Below are positions 19,501 through 30,212 of a DNA stretch of 64,000 nt, piece by piece. The notes below the pieces were generated by a model. That model was not told the DNA's origin. It did no database searches and saw only the letters and a program-made list of their open reading frames with translations. The DNA is from Aricia agestis (Eukaryota; Arthropoda; Insecta; Lepidoptera; Lycaenidae), in the NCBI RefSeq assembly GCF_905147365.1, contig NC_056425.1:2363501-2427500 (forward strand). The letters run 5' to 3'. Position 1 is the stretch's first letter. Every line of letters begins with the position of its first letter. The position numbers and the translations under genes are program-made.

Positions 19501-19602
19501 AATATATATTAAATTGTTTTATTAAATTCGAAAAATACACACATAAAGGCCAATTAACAGTTTTTATACTTATGCATTTTACTGCATAAGTATATGCATA
19601 CT

Positions 19603-20202
19603 ATACAGGATGCAATTGAACCTTCCGGCCAAATTTCGATATTATATTGATCCTTGTTAAAAATAAAAAATACACATATTTTTTCTTTAATAATCACTAA
19701 GTACTAAAATGTTGAGAAATAGCTTCTGAAATTTTTCCGGGTCACTACGCGTCGCCGGCGCGTGCCCTCTCGACTCCCTGGCGTTACCCCCGCTCTACCT
19801 ACCGCCGCGAAGTGACCGTTCTGCAACGCTTTTAAGTGGGAGAAAATATGTTATTAAAAAAAAAATTGCACCCTATTTTTTTTGGTTAAATGGACTCTCC
19901 TAATGATAATTTAGCCCTAAAAAAACTTGAGAGGTGTTAAGGGACACCCGGATGGAACAAAGTTATTTCTTGTGAACAAAAAACCTGTATACACAAAAAA
20001 ATATAACTGGATTGCTATCTATGAAAGAGAGAGAGAGAGAGAGAAACAGACAGAGAAATACGCACACAATGCAGTAACTATCTTGATCTATGTCTGTGGC
20101 AAAAAGTGTCGTTACAACTTTTTCCGCCTAGCTCCCTTACGCAACGCACGATAAGGAACTTCGTTCCAAAATTTTGCCGGTAGGTTTAATAGCACCCTGT
20201 AC
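19603..20202. mobile_element. Foldback MITE (S1) carrying a G repeat
   Basis: Ends ATACAGGATGCAATTGAACC and TAGGTTTAATAGCACCCTGT are inverted. Inner pairing includes CCAAATTT / AAAATTTTGCCGG. The family-G insertion (19925-20172) splits the right half. A second copy without it lies at 55220-55601. Confidence 0.8.
19925..20172 (+). repeat. Family-G repeat (G1), inserted in S1
   Basis: GAGGTGTTAAGGGACACCCG, GAACAAAGTTATTTC, a (GA)n run near 20030, TCGTTACAACTTTTTC and AAGGAACTTCGTTCC. Similar copies lie at 46.15 and 57.4 kb. Confidence 0.75.
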
Positions 20203-20631
20203 ATATTTGTATTGTTGTTATAGCAAGGTTGAAACTAATAAATCCTACTTAATTACTAACTCAGCAATTGCACTGTGCAGTTGTACGTATTATAGCAGCT
20301 TAACCCGCTTGATATTCTCATTTAAACTTTAGCTGTCACGAATATCCCAATCCGATTTAATCTTTTTGTAAACAAAGCTGTCAGCACACTTTAATGCTAC
20401 TCTCCTAGTGGTTAGTTCACATTGATATAATAAAATTTGTCCTATATTTTGTCTGTTGTTCAATGCCAATGACAATTGACTATGCTACAAGATCGTTGTA
20501 ACGTATAATATTATGATAGTACAGCGCGTCATTTATGATTCATATGAATGTGGCATGTCATAAGATATTTTATATTATACATTGTCAAAGCGTTGACGCG
20601 ACGTACTGTAACGCAACGGAGCAGTGTGTAC
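20203..20631. other. Unassigned stretch
   Basis: No recognised gene or repeat. Confidence 0.35.
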
Positions 20632-21100
20632 TTAAAGAGGATACACCAGGGGCCAGAGAAATGAAAAAAAAGTACGTGTATCTATAGCTGTCTCCCTTAC
20701 CTCAAGCCTATGCCGCAGAACGCGATAGAGACAACTGCAGAAATCAACGATTCGTTGTCCCCTGATTCCTTCTCCAAAACTTAACCGATTTAAGTACTTT
20801 TTTCATTAAAGATTAAAGAAAGGCTCGAGCTGTGTTCCTATGTTTTTTTTTTCTATAATCTAGCCAAATCTGTTTTCTGGATGTTTGAACACAGCGGCAA
20901 ATCTGGCCATATTTTTGGGTTTTTCAACGTTCATATCTTATTTAATAATTAAATTATGAAAAAAAAAAAGAAAACATAGGGACATCGTATTAGTGGCCGT
21001 AGATATTCAGGAAAAAAATTATAACTCTACTAGCATTATCCAGGGAGGAAACAGGGGACAACGTTTGTATGGAAAAAAGGGCGGTGTGGACTCCTCTTAA
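20632..21100. mobile_element. TTAA-flanked MITE (H1)
   Basis: TTAA at both edges, then inverted ends AGAGGATACACC and GGTGTGGACTCCTCT. The interior (CAGAACGCGATAGAGACA, ATTCGTTGTCCCCTGATTCC, GAAAACATAGGGACAT) is shared with the copy at 62289-62782. TTAA target choice is typical of piggyBac-group transposases; no transposase is encoded. Confidence 0.8.
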
Positions 21101-21295
21101 CTTCACACGTATATTACGATTTCACCAAAGTAATCGTTTCACATACCTAGTATGGGTTTTTAATAGGCATGATGACTATTTTTTTTTCTTATCGGTAATT
21201 GAAGGACACTTAAAAAATAGAAACATCGTTGAAAGAATGACTCTGATAGCTTAAAAATTCACCAAGATATGACAATTCAAATATCCCATAAAATA

Positions 21296-21392
21296 GACCT
21301 GCCCGGAACGCTCCATACAAAGTGCTACGAAAGACTGACGTCAGTCTTTCGTAGTTTGTACGCATCGGGAGACAACTTTGTTCGACAGGTAT
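21296..21392. repeat. Short palindrome
   Basis: Perfect central palindrome CTACGAAAGACTGAC plus its complement (about 21330-21359). Outer parts AGACCTG and CAGGT also pair weakly. Possibly a very small MITE. Confidence 0.55.
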
Positions 21393-21860
21393 ATTAAATA
21401 TTGCGTTTATGAAAGTGGTTTCATAACAAAAGTTACTTTAAATTGCATAAGTAATCGAATTGTATACAAATATTAAGAAATTTAATTGAAAAAAAATTCG
21501 ACTTGAATTTCCAACTTTAAAGGCGTATAACAAAAAAAAATACAAATGCTATCAAGCTGAAATTTTGGAAAAACTTATTTTTTACCGTGATTTCTTTATT
21601 TTATTAACAAAATAAGCTAATCTTTGACCTTGTCATCATCCCTATTCCCATACACTTAATGGGATTTCCTATAATAAATAGGTACCCGGAGCTCACACCC
21701 AAACTATTTTCGGCAGTTAGGGGCTCACAGGTGACGGGAAAATTTATTATCTTACTTTTTACGCTTACCTGGAATGATTCGATATTAATAGTTTTATTTG
21801 TGAAACACATTTCATATAGCCCATAAATATAGTTAGGATCAGTTCATACCAAGCTATAAC
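21393..21860. other. Unassigned AT-rich stretch
   Basis: No recognised gene or repeat. Confidence 0.35.
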
Positions 21861-22238
21861 TAATAATAATAATAATAATAATAGCTCCCACACCGGTTTA
21901 GGTGACGGTAGCCGGTTTCATTGAAATCAGGCCAGCTACGCAGGAGTAATTTTATAGTACCCAAGTGTGTGCGCAGTTATACACAAGAGCACTCTCTATT
22001 CCTTTACTCTCATAATCCAGTGGGACGGAAGACCGACACGACTGGCGAAAGATCAGGCGCAGGACTGACTTTTTACATGCCCATCCGACGCATGGATCAT
22101 CTTACTTGTCAGACAATCAGGTGTTTAGCCTGCCTTGTCTTAACCATAAACCAAACTTGGAAATAACATGTTTCCAACGCGGGAATCGAACCCACGACCT
22201 CCGAGTCAAGAGCCGCGCTCTATACCACTAGACCACTG
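21861..22238 (-). mobile_element. SINE-like element E2
   Basis: Minus-strand copy: (AAT)n at its 3' end (21861-21882), CACACCGGTTTAGGTGACGG, GGGACGGAAGACC and the tRNA-like head near 22170-22235 (GGGAATCGAACCCACGACC on the plus strand, the complement of a B box). Confidence 0.88.
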
Positions 22239-22241
22239 ATT

Positions 22242-22305
22242 TTGAAGCCTGTCAAATCCATGTAAATTTAGAAATGCATCTACGCATTGGGTTCGAGCTG
22301 AATTG
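22242..22305. repeat. Fragment of L-family MITE arm
   Basis: CCTGTCAAATCCATG, AATTTAGAAATGCATCTACG and GAGCTGAATTGG correspond to the right arm of the L elements. The left arm is missing, apparently cut by the SINE to the left. Confidence 0.6.
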
Positions 22306-22471
22306 GTACAATACTGTAAAGTGCATCGCTATCTACGACTGTCGTTGGCCGCTCGCGACAATAGTCAGTGTATGAAAATGTATGACACCGATTCCGAGGC
22401 CCGCGACATACGCGCGCGGCCGACGACAGTCGTACGCGGCCGCGATCGATCGCGATGCACGGAATTGTACC
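22305..22471. mobile_element. Foldback MITE (Y1)
   Basis: GGTACAATACTGTAAAGTGC pairs with GCACGGAATTGTACC. Inner arms TACGACTGTCGTTGGCCGC and GCGGCCGACGACAGTCGTA also pair. GC-rich centre. Confidence 0.7.
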
Positions 22472-22482
22472 TTTAAGGTATA

Positions 22483-22626
22483 AAGCGACACTACGCGATG
22501 CGATGCAACACTTCACTTTCTATGGAACTGACGTTTTGTGTCGCGTAGCTCCGCTGCTGCGTAGTGCGGCTGAGTTCATTTTTTCACACAAATAGCCGTG
22601 ACGTGTCGTATCGCGTAGTGTCGCTT
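22483..22626. mobile_element. Foldback MITE (Y2)
   Basis: Left arm AAGCGACACTACGCGATGCG and right arm ATCGCGTAGTGTCGCTT are complementary. Internal TGTCGCGTAGC repeats the theme. Confidence 0.75.
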
Positions 22627-23602
22627 CAGTGCAGTTTCGCATTTACGTAGTCCAAAAAAAAAATGAAAACGTCAACTATTCTTTTTTCGAACAAAATTCA
22701 AAAGAAAGCCACTGCAAGTTTCCCCCAGATACGCAAAACAGCGTATTAGCCGTAATGGGATATTTATTCAAAGTGTCGCCACTAATAAAAATTTAAGCCA
22801 CATAATTGGCAAGTGGCGCGGGGTATTAACGGCACGATTTGGCAACACTGGTATTGGCTATGAGCTGCGAACTCGTTCTTAGATTTATAGCTTTGTTTGA
22901 GCTATTTGGGTATTACAATGTCCCCTTTTTGGCTTGGCGAAAGTGTAAATGTGAGGGTGTGTGCACGTCAGCGAATAGCGGCTAATAAGTCCAAAATATT
23001 TGTCCTTAACCCCTTTTATAGTTCTATTTGTTATAATGAAAATACCTACTTATTCAAGGTATTTCTGTATTTGTCTGAAATGTAACTTTAATAAGCCAGA
23101 CGAAGGCAAGCTGCAGATATTGTGATATTGTCGAAGTTAAACGCTATAATAATTATTATGATCGTATGTTTTAGGAGTAAGATCAATATTTAATTATTAT
23201 ACTTAACACCGAATTTTATTTTCTTACGGTAGATGTTACCAAACCAACTTTTGAAAGAGCGTAGCAGTAATAAAAATAGCTCATAAGTTCAGTCTAGCCT
23301 CAGAATCTAAACAAATAATCACATATTCTGAACACGTAGACGCAAATTCACCCACTGATTTAGGTGTCACAGAAAACTTAAATAAAAATACTTAGCTCGA
23401 TATTGCGTTGTTGGAAACTAATAATCCTGCGAAGTTTTTTTACTCTTTTGTAACAGAATTTTCTCTATAATAAATTCTTGCTAGCAAGGACACAAAACTG
23501 GTTTTAGAGAGAAAGCACTAAGTTGTTTTTATAAAGTTTTCTGTCAATTTTGTAGTAATTTATTTTCTTATTAGAAAATAATATTTGCCAAATTATCGTT
23601 TA
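22627..23602. other. Unassigned stretch
   Basis: About 1 kb without a recognised repeat; no open frame that looks like a gene. Confidence 0.35.
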
Positions 23603-23820
23603 CTAGATGAGACGTCCGCAACTCCGTTGCGCCAAAACTCGTTTATCGCACTGGAGCCGTACATTTTTCCGGGACAAAAAGTATCCTATGTCCTTTCCCG
23701 GGACTCAAAGTATCTCCATGCCAAATTTCAGCAAAATCGGTTCAGCGGTTTGGGCGTGAAGAGGTAACGGACAGACAGACAGACAGACACAATTTCGCAT
23801 TTATAATATTAGTATGGATT
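23603..23820 (-). repeat. Family-A repeat, near complete
   Basis: CTAGATGAGACGTCCGCAAC, GTTGCGCCAAAACTCG, CCCGGGACTCAAAG, (ACAG)n and CGCATTTATAATATTAGTAT in minus-strand order. Confidence 0.9.
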
Positions 23821-24510
23821 GGATTACAAAGGATACAGGCTATATTATAGCACTCTTAAAAATAAAAACACTTTTATATCACTTCCAAAGTACCGTCATA
23901 AAAAACGTAATAAAATACGAATCCGTTCACTTACACTTGTTTAATCAGCTCTACGAACGTTCGAATTTCCCCAAAAACGTGGAAATAGAATTGCGCTGGC
24001 AACATTCAATCGGCGAGTCTTTCAGTGCATCCAATCGGGCGTAACTAACGCGGCTCTAATAGCGGCTAAATGAAAAAAGACTCGACTCGGAGAGATCCTC
24101 GATTAGTTACCCGCCTTTGTTTTTGTCAGGGGAAACATAAAATTCAGTGCAACTACTCCATTAAGGCTCACGGCATACATATCGGATCGTAAACGTATCG
24201 CCTAGACTCGAAAAAAAATCGAACCGCGCTTAAAGGTAAGTTACACAGTGCGAGCAGCTGAAGTGACAAGCAGCTACTGCACCAGGCACCTGTTTACTCG
24301 CACGAGAGAAGCTGGACTCGCCTCCCTGGGTCACACCATGTAAGCTGCTGATGTCAAATTAGATACGTAATGCCCAAGTCAATTCGCCTAGTTGTGTTGT
24401 ATTCGTGGTGTGGTTTGGGTGTAGATTTGATGTGTGTGCTTGAAGGTTTTTACTAGTATTCTACGAGATCTCAGCCTTATAAGTCCTTAGCTATAACTTT
24501 GAACGTATAA
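23821..24510. other. Unassigned stretch
   Basis: No recognised gene or repeat. Confidence 0.35.
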
Positions 24511-24673
24511 GGGTTAATTCAGACCACAACGTGTCGAGGCAAGGCGAGGCGCAGCGCAGCATAAATTTCTATGGATTTGACAGATTTCAATTGCGCGTAC
24601 GTCTTGCGAATCTGTCAAATCCATATCAATTTAGAAATGCATCTACGCGTCGCGTTGCGCTCTGAATCAACCC
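24511..24673. mobile_element. Foldback MITE (L2)
   Basis: GGGTTAATTCAGACCACAAC and GCGCTCTGAATCAACCC form the ends. GATTTGACAGATT pairs with AATCTGTCAAATCC in the middle. Related to 8988-9137. Confidence 0.75.
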
Positions 24674-25076
24674 TGAAGTTAGCAACGATCTCTAAATAAA
24701 ATTAATGTTCAGGATTGCCACACTCACCCTGTTAATTACCTCAGAATGCATTGTGGTTCCTTTGAATTACAAGATAGTAAATCTCTTAAAACTGTTCTCA
24801 GAATCAAATTGCCTTAGCCTTCGGAACAAAATAATTTTGAGGGTTCCGTCAATACGTTAGAACTGTATTTTTTTTTATATCTATATCTATGGATGCTTCA
24901 CACCACGTCAGTCTGGCCCCATGGTAAGTATCTGAAGGACGTGTGCTACAGGTACCAGACAACGGAAATATATTTAATACTTTTTTATACTATACATATA
25001 TTTAAGACGAGCTTTTGCCCGCGGCTTCGCTCGCGTTAAGAAGTATTATTAAATACAAACTTTCATCCCCTATTTT

Positions 25077-25090
25077 AACCCCTTGGGGTT
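25077..25090 (+). repeat. Target duplication of retrocopy, left
   Basis: AACCCCTTGGGGTT is repeated exactly at 31004-31017, right after the poly(A). It occurs once at this point in uninterrupted family-B copies. Confidence 0.9.
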
Positions 25091-25195
25091 CAGAGTCCAG
25101 AGTGCTAACTATACAGCCGTCTTAGCACTCCCAACCACGTCAACGTCTCACCGGGGCTCGCAGCAATCCTAAACGGGAGTACATCAAAGACGAAC
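25091..25195 (+). other. 5' leader of the retrocopy
   Basis: 105 nt between the target duplication and the first ATG (25196). No ORF. Its presence argues that the source RNA was copied nearly to its 5' end. Confidence 0.6.
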
Positions 25196-26155
25196 ATGAA
25201 AATGAGCAAATATTTAGCTCTCCCAACAACTAACTTCGCTGGCCAACCATGCAGAATACTGAAATCAGACACCAAAACGATAATAGTATTCGAATGGGAT
25301 GCGCAAACAGCCTTTGAACGGGCATGTTCGTCTTTAAAGGATTTGGGAGCAATGGGGATAAGACACAGTACCACCCCACCCATAATCAGCGTAGACGTAA
25401 TGTCAGTGGGACAGGACAAAGGCAGGGCTGCAAATTACTATGGAATAGTAAAAGCCTCAGAACATCATGAGATAATCGTCTACGAGAACAGAAGGGATGA
25501 CCTAAGCTTCCTCAAAAAGAATCGTGACGATCAGCCAGCAGCGTCCCAACCCAGCAATAAGGCGAACTCATCCTCCGCAAGTGAATGACTCCAAGCATCA
25601 CGGGAGAACAAAAAAGAGGATGAGAAAGAGAGGGATAAAAATGAAATTAAGAAGTCTCAAAACTCAATGGCCAAATTAAAAGCGTTTGTGGGCTCCATCA
25701 AAAAAGTACTTCATCGTGAAAAAATAGACATGATCAAGGATAAAAACACCCTTTCTCGGATCAAGGCTTCATCACAAACAAATCGGCAGGCTTTAGCAAT
25801 AGAGGCTTTTTTGAGGGAACCATCTACACAAACACCGGCAAATAAAAACAAAAAATATAGGGCCGATCTCGGGCAAGTGCTCCCGCCAAAACTCAGACTG
25901 GCCCAGAACCCCGAAGATCATATGATAAATGCCTTCCTCGAGTTCCAGGCGATAATAAGAGCAAATAAGACCATAAAGCTCTTGACCTGCAATAAGGTCA
26001 TGCAGGCCTATCAGCGGAAAAATCAAAAGCTGTTAAAAGTGAGACTCGAGGATGCAAAAGCTGCCATATACGACAATGTCACCTCCACAATAATTGCCGG
26101 GGCGATGACAGGGCAGTATATGGCGGCATTAAGTGCCGACTGCGGATTCGGATGA
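25196..26155 (+). pseudogene. N-terminal part of virus-like replicase/helicase (broken)
   Basis: One frame of 320 codon positions from the ATG at 25196, with a single in-frame TGA at 25586-25588. The first 130 residues contain no domain I know. A lysine/glutamate-rich linker follows the stop (about 25590-25665), then a mostly helical-looking segment (AKLKAFVGSIKKVL onward) ending at 26155. I see no methyltransferase motifs, which would be expected upstream of the helicase in a complete alphavirus-like replicase. The frame then shifts by one relative to the helicase, with a 23-nt overlap (26133-26155). It is probably the same protein as the helicase, broken by a small indel. It is a relic of an RNA-virus-type gene, not a working gene. 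Confidence 0.7.
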
Positions 26156-26770
26156 GACAAAACGCACGGGAACACTCAAATTTATCACAAAATCTGAGAA
26201 TCCAATAGTGGTAATAGCGGAATGTACCAGAATAATGCTGGAAGACAGGATACTAGAAATGGCAGAAGTCCTATCTGGGGACCCCGAATCCAGCATGGGC
26301 TGGGACATATTCGCGAAACCTATAAACTACTCGTGGGTCAATGAGGTTACTGGGTGTGGAAAGACAACTTGGATCATTAATAACTTCAATGAGGAAAAAG
26401 ACGTTATAATAACAACGACAATCGAAGCAGCCGAGGATCTAAAGCAAAGGCTATCGCTACGAACTGGCAACAAAGTTAAAGATAAAGTTCGTACCATGGC
26501 CTCTTTGCTGGTAAATGGGACAAAAGGAACCTACAAAAGGTTGATAGTTGATGAGGCCCTCATGAACCATTTCGGCTCAATCGTCATGGCGAATCAGTTA
26601 ACAGGCGCCAACGATGTCATCCTCATTGGAGATATTAACCAACTTCAGTTTATAGAGCGTGAAAACCTCTTTAAACTTAATTACACTCGTCCAAACCTGG
26701 TAACCAGCATCACCCAGGAGTTGTCTTGCACACACAGGAGCCCTATGGATGTGGCTGGCATACGCCTTAA
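26133..26770 (+). pseudogene. SF1 viral-type helicase, motifs I-IV (left part)
   Basis: The frame has no ATG start and carries the order of superfamily-1 helicases of alphavirus-like positive-strand RNA viruses: Walker A TGCGKTT (26349-26369), Walker B IVDEA (26544-26558), motif III LIGDINQLQF (about 26622-26651) and motif IV SCTHRSP (about 26724-26744). The enzyme would unwind RNA during replication. A 4-bp tandem duplication of TGGC (26752-26759) shifts the frame just before a TTAA-flanked element splits the gene at 26767-26770. The apparent ORF continuing to 26903 is read from that element. Catalytic motifs I-III are intact, so decay began late or has been slow. Confidence 0.85.
26767..26770. 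repeat. TTAA target duplication, left copy
   Basis: TTAA here and at 30209-30212 flank the inserted element. In the helicase the two would be one TTAA. Confidence 0.9.
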
Positions 26771-26788
26771 GAGCGTTTACGCCGTTCA
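26771..26788 (+). repeat. Left terminal inverted repeat of TTAA element
   Basis: GAGCGTTTACGCCGTTCA; the first 11 bases are perfectly complementary to the right end. Confidence 0.8.
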
Positions 26789-27519
26789 CGCTCAATTTGA
26801 CTTAAAACTGTACTTTTCAAACTTGAATAAGTTATCAACCACTTATCTTTATAAAATGTTGATTACTTATTTTTATAGGAAATTTCACTGTCCTTATAGT
26901 TAGTAGAGAAAAAAATACGATTTTTAGAGTATTTGTACATTAAATCTCGATACCTTAACAGAGGTTTTCTTAAATTCCGTTTTAGTATCAGTTTCGAAGC
27001 TTTTAATTTATGAAACCAGCGACAGGTCTTATTAGAAAAAAATAATAACCTATTGACAAGATCTTTAAGCAAATAGTTAGTAGAAAAAAATGTTTCATTT
27101 TGTTATATTACTATAAGAAATTTCAATTCAAAGAATGAGAAATATCAAGAATTTAAAACCTTATTTTTACCTATTTAGCTTACTTATTTCAATATAATAA
27201 TAGCTTCATATGATAGAAGAACACTTTAATTAAAAACATACTTTTTAAAAATCAACAAATATTTTGTCATTTATTTTCTACAAATATTTTAAAACTACTA
27301 TAAATCGCTGCGCGCAAAGCAATTCAAATTAGTCCGCCGCGAGGCTTGCTGAAGGAAGGACGTATCGCTCCGTGCTGCGCATGACCTTTGTTGACCCTTG
27401 TCGCGCATACCAGACTAGTGAACATTTATAGCGCGATCGAAAAATCTTGGTTCTTTGGTAAGAAAAATATTTTATTTTGTTAATAAGTAATATATTATAT
27501 TTTATGTATGTATTTTTTA

Positions 27520-27841
27520 TGGCGGAAAATAATTTTACTATTAAAATACATTACATTACAGAACTAATGGGAAACAAAATGAAGATGTTTTTAGCAAAGA
27601 AAAGAAAACGCAAAAATGTAGAAAATTTGGAAAGTTTGGAAAAGGCAAGAGAGGCCAAAATGTTGCTATAATTATCACTGTTATCCTTACTTCAACTTAT
27701 TTTTTCATTTAATTACTTACTTAGTCTTACAAATAATATGTTTTGTGTGATTTATGTTTGTATTTCAGGGAATATAAAAGTAAATCAACTGAAGAAACAA
27801 TAACGGAAAAAGATGAATGTGAAAACCAACACGCAGAAAAG
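27520..27841 (+). other. Possible captured exon-like coding shreds
   Basis: A lysine-rich frame (27520-27671, MAENNFTIKI onward) is followed by a pyrimidine-rich stretch ending TTTCAG at about 27769. The next short frame (EYKSKSTEETITEKDECENQ) ends at AAG|GTACCT, which resembles a splice donor. This could be a host or transposon exon carried in the element, or chance. No family recognised. Confidence 0.2.
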
Positions 27842-28156
27842 GTACCTTGAATTGTATTTGAATAGCAGTATTTTTGACCGACTTCCGAAGCTTAGAATAG
27901 TGTGTGCTAGTTTCATGCCTAAATCATATCTATCTGCAAAGCTGAAAGCTATAAGAAAACCTGAAAGTTTGCCTGTTTGTGACCTCTACAGAGAAAAGAA
28001 CGACCAACAACTATGGAGTTTTGGTCGCGATTACTTAAGGAGGTATCCAGTTCTGATGGTCTACCTGACCTTCGAAGAAGAGTAAAGCTGAATTTCATAG
28101 CTTATATTATATTATTTACAGTAAGTGTAGCAATCACTTCTTCCACTGCCGGACAT

Positions 28157-29483
28157 TTTTAACCGACTTCCAAGGAGGATGTTATATGTTCGGGTGTGGA
28201 TATATATATATATTTTTTTTTAATTTTTATTTGTGTATGTTCAACGATTACTCCGCCGTTTGTGAACCGATTTTTGAAATTTTTGTTTAATTGTATGAGG
28301 TTTCACTCCAATTTGGTTCCATTTTCACAAAAGTGGTGACCTGATGATGGAAACCATGAGTAATCAAGGGAACTCCTCGAAATTTATATGAAAACATATA
28401 GTGATTTTGGTTTTATAAGAAGCATCCTAAGCATATGCTACCAAAACGCAAGATTTTGCACCGAGGTATACTATGGTTCCGAAGATACTAAGAGAACTCC
28501 GGATCCCTTATAGATACAAGTTTGGGGGTTTAGGCGTTGTTTTAAGAACTGAAAGCATATGCTACTATGCAAATTACATTCATCATCAGCATCATCATAA
28601 CTACGACAGGGTCACCAATGTCACAAAAATTTAACATAACAAATTCAACCTTAACTCCAGAAGGTAAGGCACACATTTGACATTACTTCTGAGAAGTAAG
28701 TTGCTTCGATAATATTTTTAAATGTAATGTACTTGTACTATTATCTATTCTGTGGTATTGTTTAAAATTATCTGCAGCTGATATTATATTTTGTAAGTGT
28801 GACTGTTAACAAATTGTAATAACTAATAAGATACGTAGAATAATATGCAGGTGTGTTATTCTACGTAAGTATACGGTACTATACTTATATATACGCGATG
28901 GCTTACTAGGTAAGTAACTAAAAAGAGATGTGTGAAAGGTGCGGATGAAAGGAAAGAGTTAATTGATAAATTTAAGGTTAGTATTACTGATTTATGTTGG
29001 TATGTAAGCATAATATCCTCACCTGCAAGTGATGCGGCAGTGTGTTTGTATAGGATATTTAATTAATTGTTAATCATACCTATAAGATACGATGGGGCTG
29101 GCATGCCATGTATGACAAAAGCCCTTTATTGAAATAAAGATTAAAAAAAAGTATTTTAAAACCTTATTATTAATTATATTGATATTTAATGCAAAAAGCT
29201 TAAAAAATGTTTATAAAAAAATGTTGTCAAAATACATCATATAAATTCAAAATAACCATATGTTCCTATTTGAATATCAAGGAGTCACCTCGATTTCTCA
29301 TGGTTTCCATCACCAGACCACCACTTTTGTGAACATGGTACCTACTCGGAACAATACAATGTACAACAAAAGAAAAAAATTGAAAATCGGATCACAAACG
29401 GCGGAGTCATCGTTGAACATACATAAAAAATATATCCACAGCCGAACGTCTAACCTCCTCGTTTTTGGAAGTCGGTTAAAAAT
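28157..29483. mobile_element. N-family element with 220-bp inverted arms (N2)
   Basis: TTTTTAACCGACTTCCAAGG at the left and GGAAGTCGGTTAAAAA at the right are inverted. Pairing continues inward for about 220 bp with differences (GGTTTCCATCA, ACCACTTTTGTGAA, AATCGG, CGGCGGAGT and their complements). The same ends bound the 320-bp unit at 39737-40055. It sits inside the TTAA element. No transposase. Confidence 0.7.
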
Positions 29484-30190
29484 AATTGTAAAAAAAATAT
29501 TATGATATTTTATGATATGTATTTAATTTAAGAATAAAATATAATATACTATGTGTGTTGTTTACTTTCAACGTTTACTTTCAATGTAAGGGCTGATTTA
29601 CCAGATAGATTTTACCTGAGTAATAAATAAGTAACTTTATAATGTGTTATGTGTATATTATTTACCACTATAAGAACCTCATGTCATAACATATCCGGCG
29701 ATTGAAAAATAATTCCAAACGAAAATGTGTATCTACTTTTCAATCGTCACCTTTTTTTGCCAATTTATGATACCTAATTTGAAATATAAAATCGGTCAAA
29801 GTTGCATATTATTTATTTCTTATAGAAACTCAGGTAAAATAACTCGAACGGACTATACTATCGATAGCAAAATACTATACTATCTATAGTAAAATATACA
29901 TCACTAGCACACGCACACATTGACAGATCGAAAATGGTCACGCATTTTCGGGTTATCAGGTGGTCTATACGACAGTATATACCTATTAAGTCTATGGTAG
30001 TAATAGTATGCTAAAATGTAATGGTAAATCATAATCAATAATAATAAATCGACTCGCATCGACATTGCATCCGCATTACGCACGGATCAAAATCTTTTGA
30101 TTTGACTATAATGAACCAACTCACGCACACAGACGCACTTGCTTCTGTGTGAATAAAAGTGCACTGAATTACATGAAACTTGAAATTATG

Positions 30191-30208
30191 CGTACGACGT
30201 AAACGCTC
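30191..30208 (-). repeat. Right terminal inverted repeat of TTAA element
   Basis: CGTACGACGTAAACGCTC, followed by TTAA (30209-30212). Confidence 0.8.
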
Positions 30209-30212
30209 TTAA

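Larger units (their letters stand above)
26771..30208. mobile_element. 3.44-kb TTAA-flanked (piggyBac-type) element
   Basis: Ends are inverted: GAGCGTTTACG on the left and CGTAAACGCTC on the right, perfect over 11 bp and then imperfect (CGTTCACG against CGTACGCA). With TTAA on both sides this is the target pattern of piggyBac-group transposases. No transposase frame is present: the largest ORFs (90 residues at 27813-28085, 81 residues at 29260-29505) match nothing I know. It is therefore non-autonomous, and it contains a second element (28157-29483). Confidence 0.85.
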
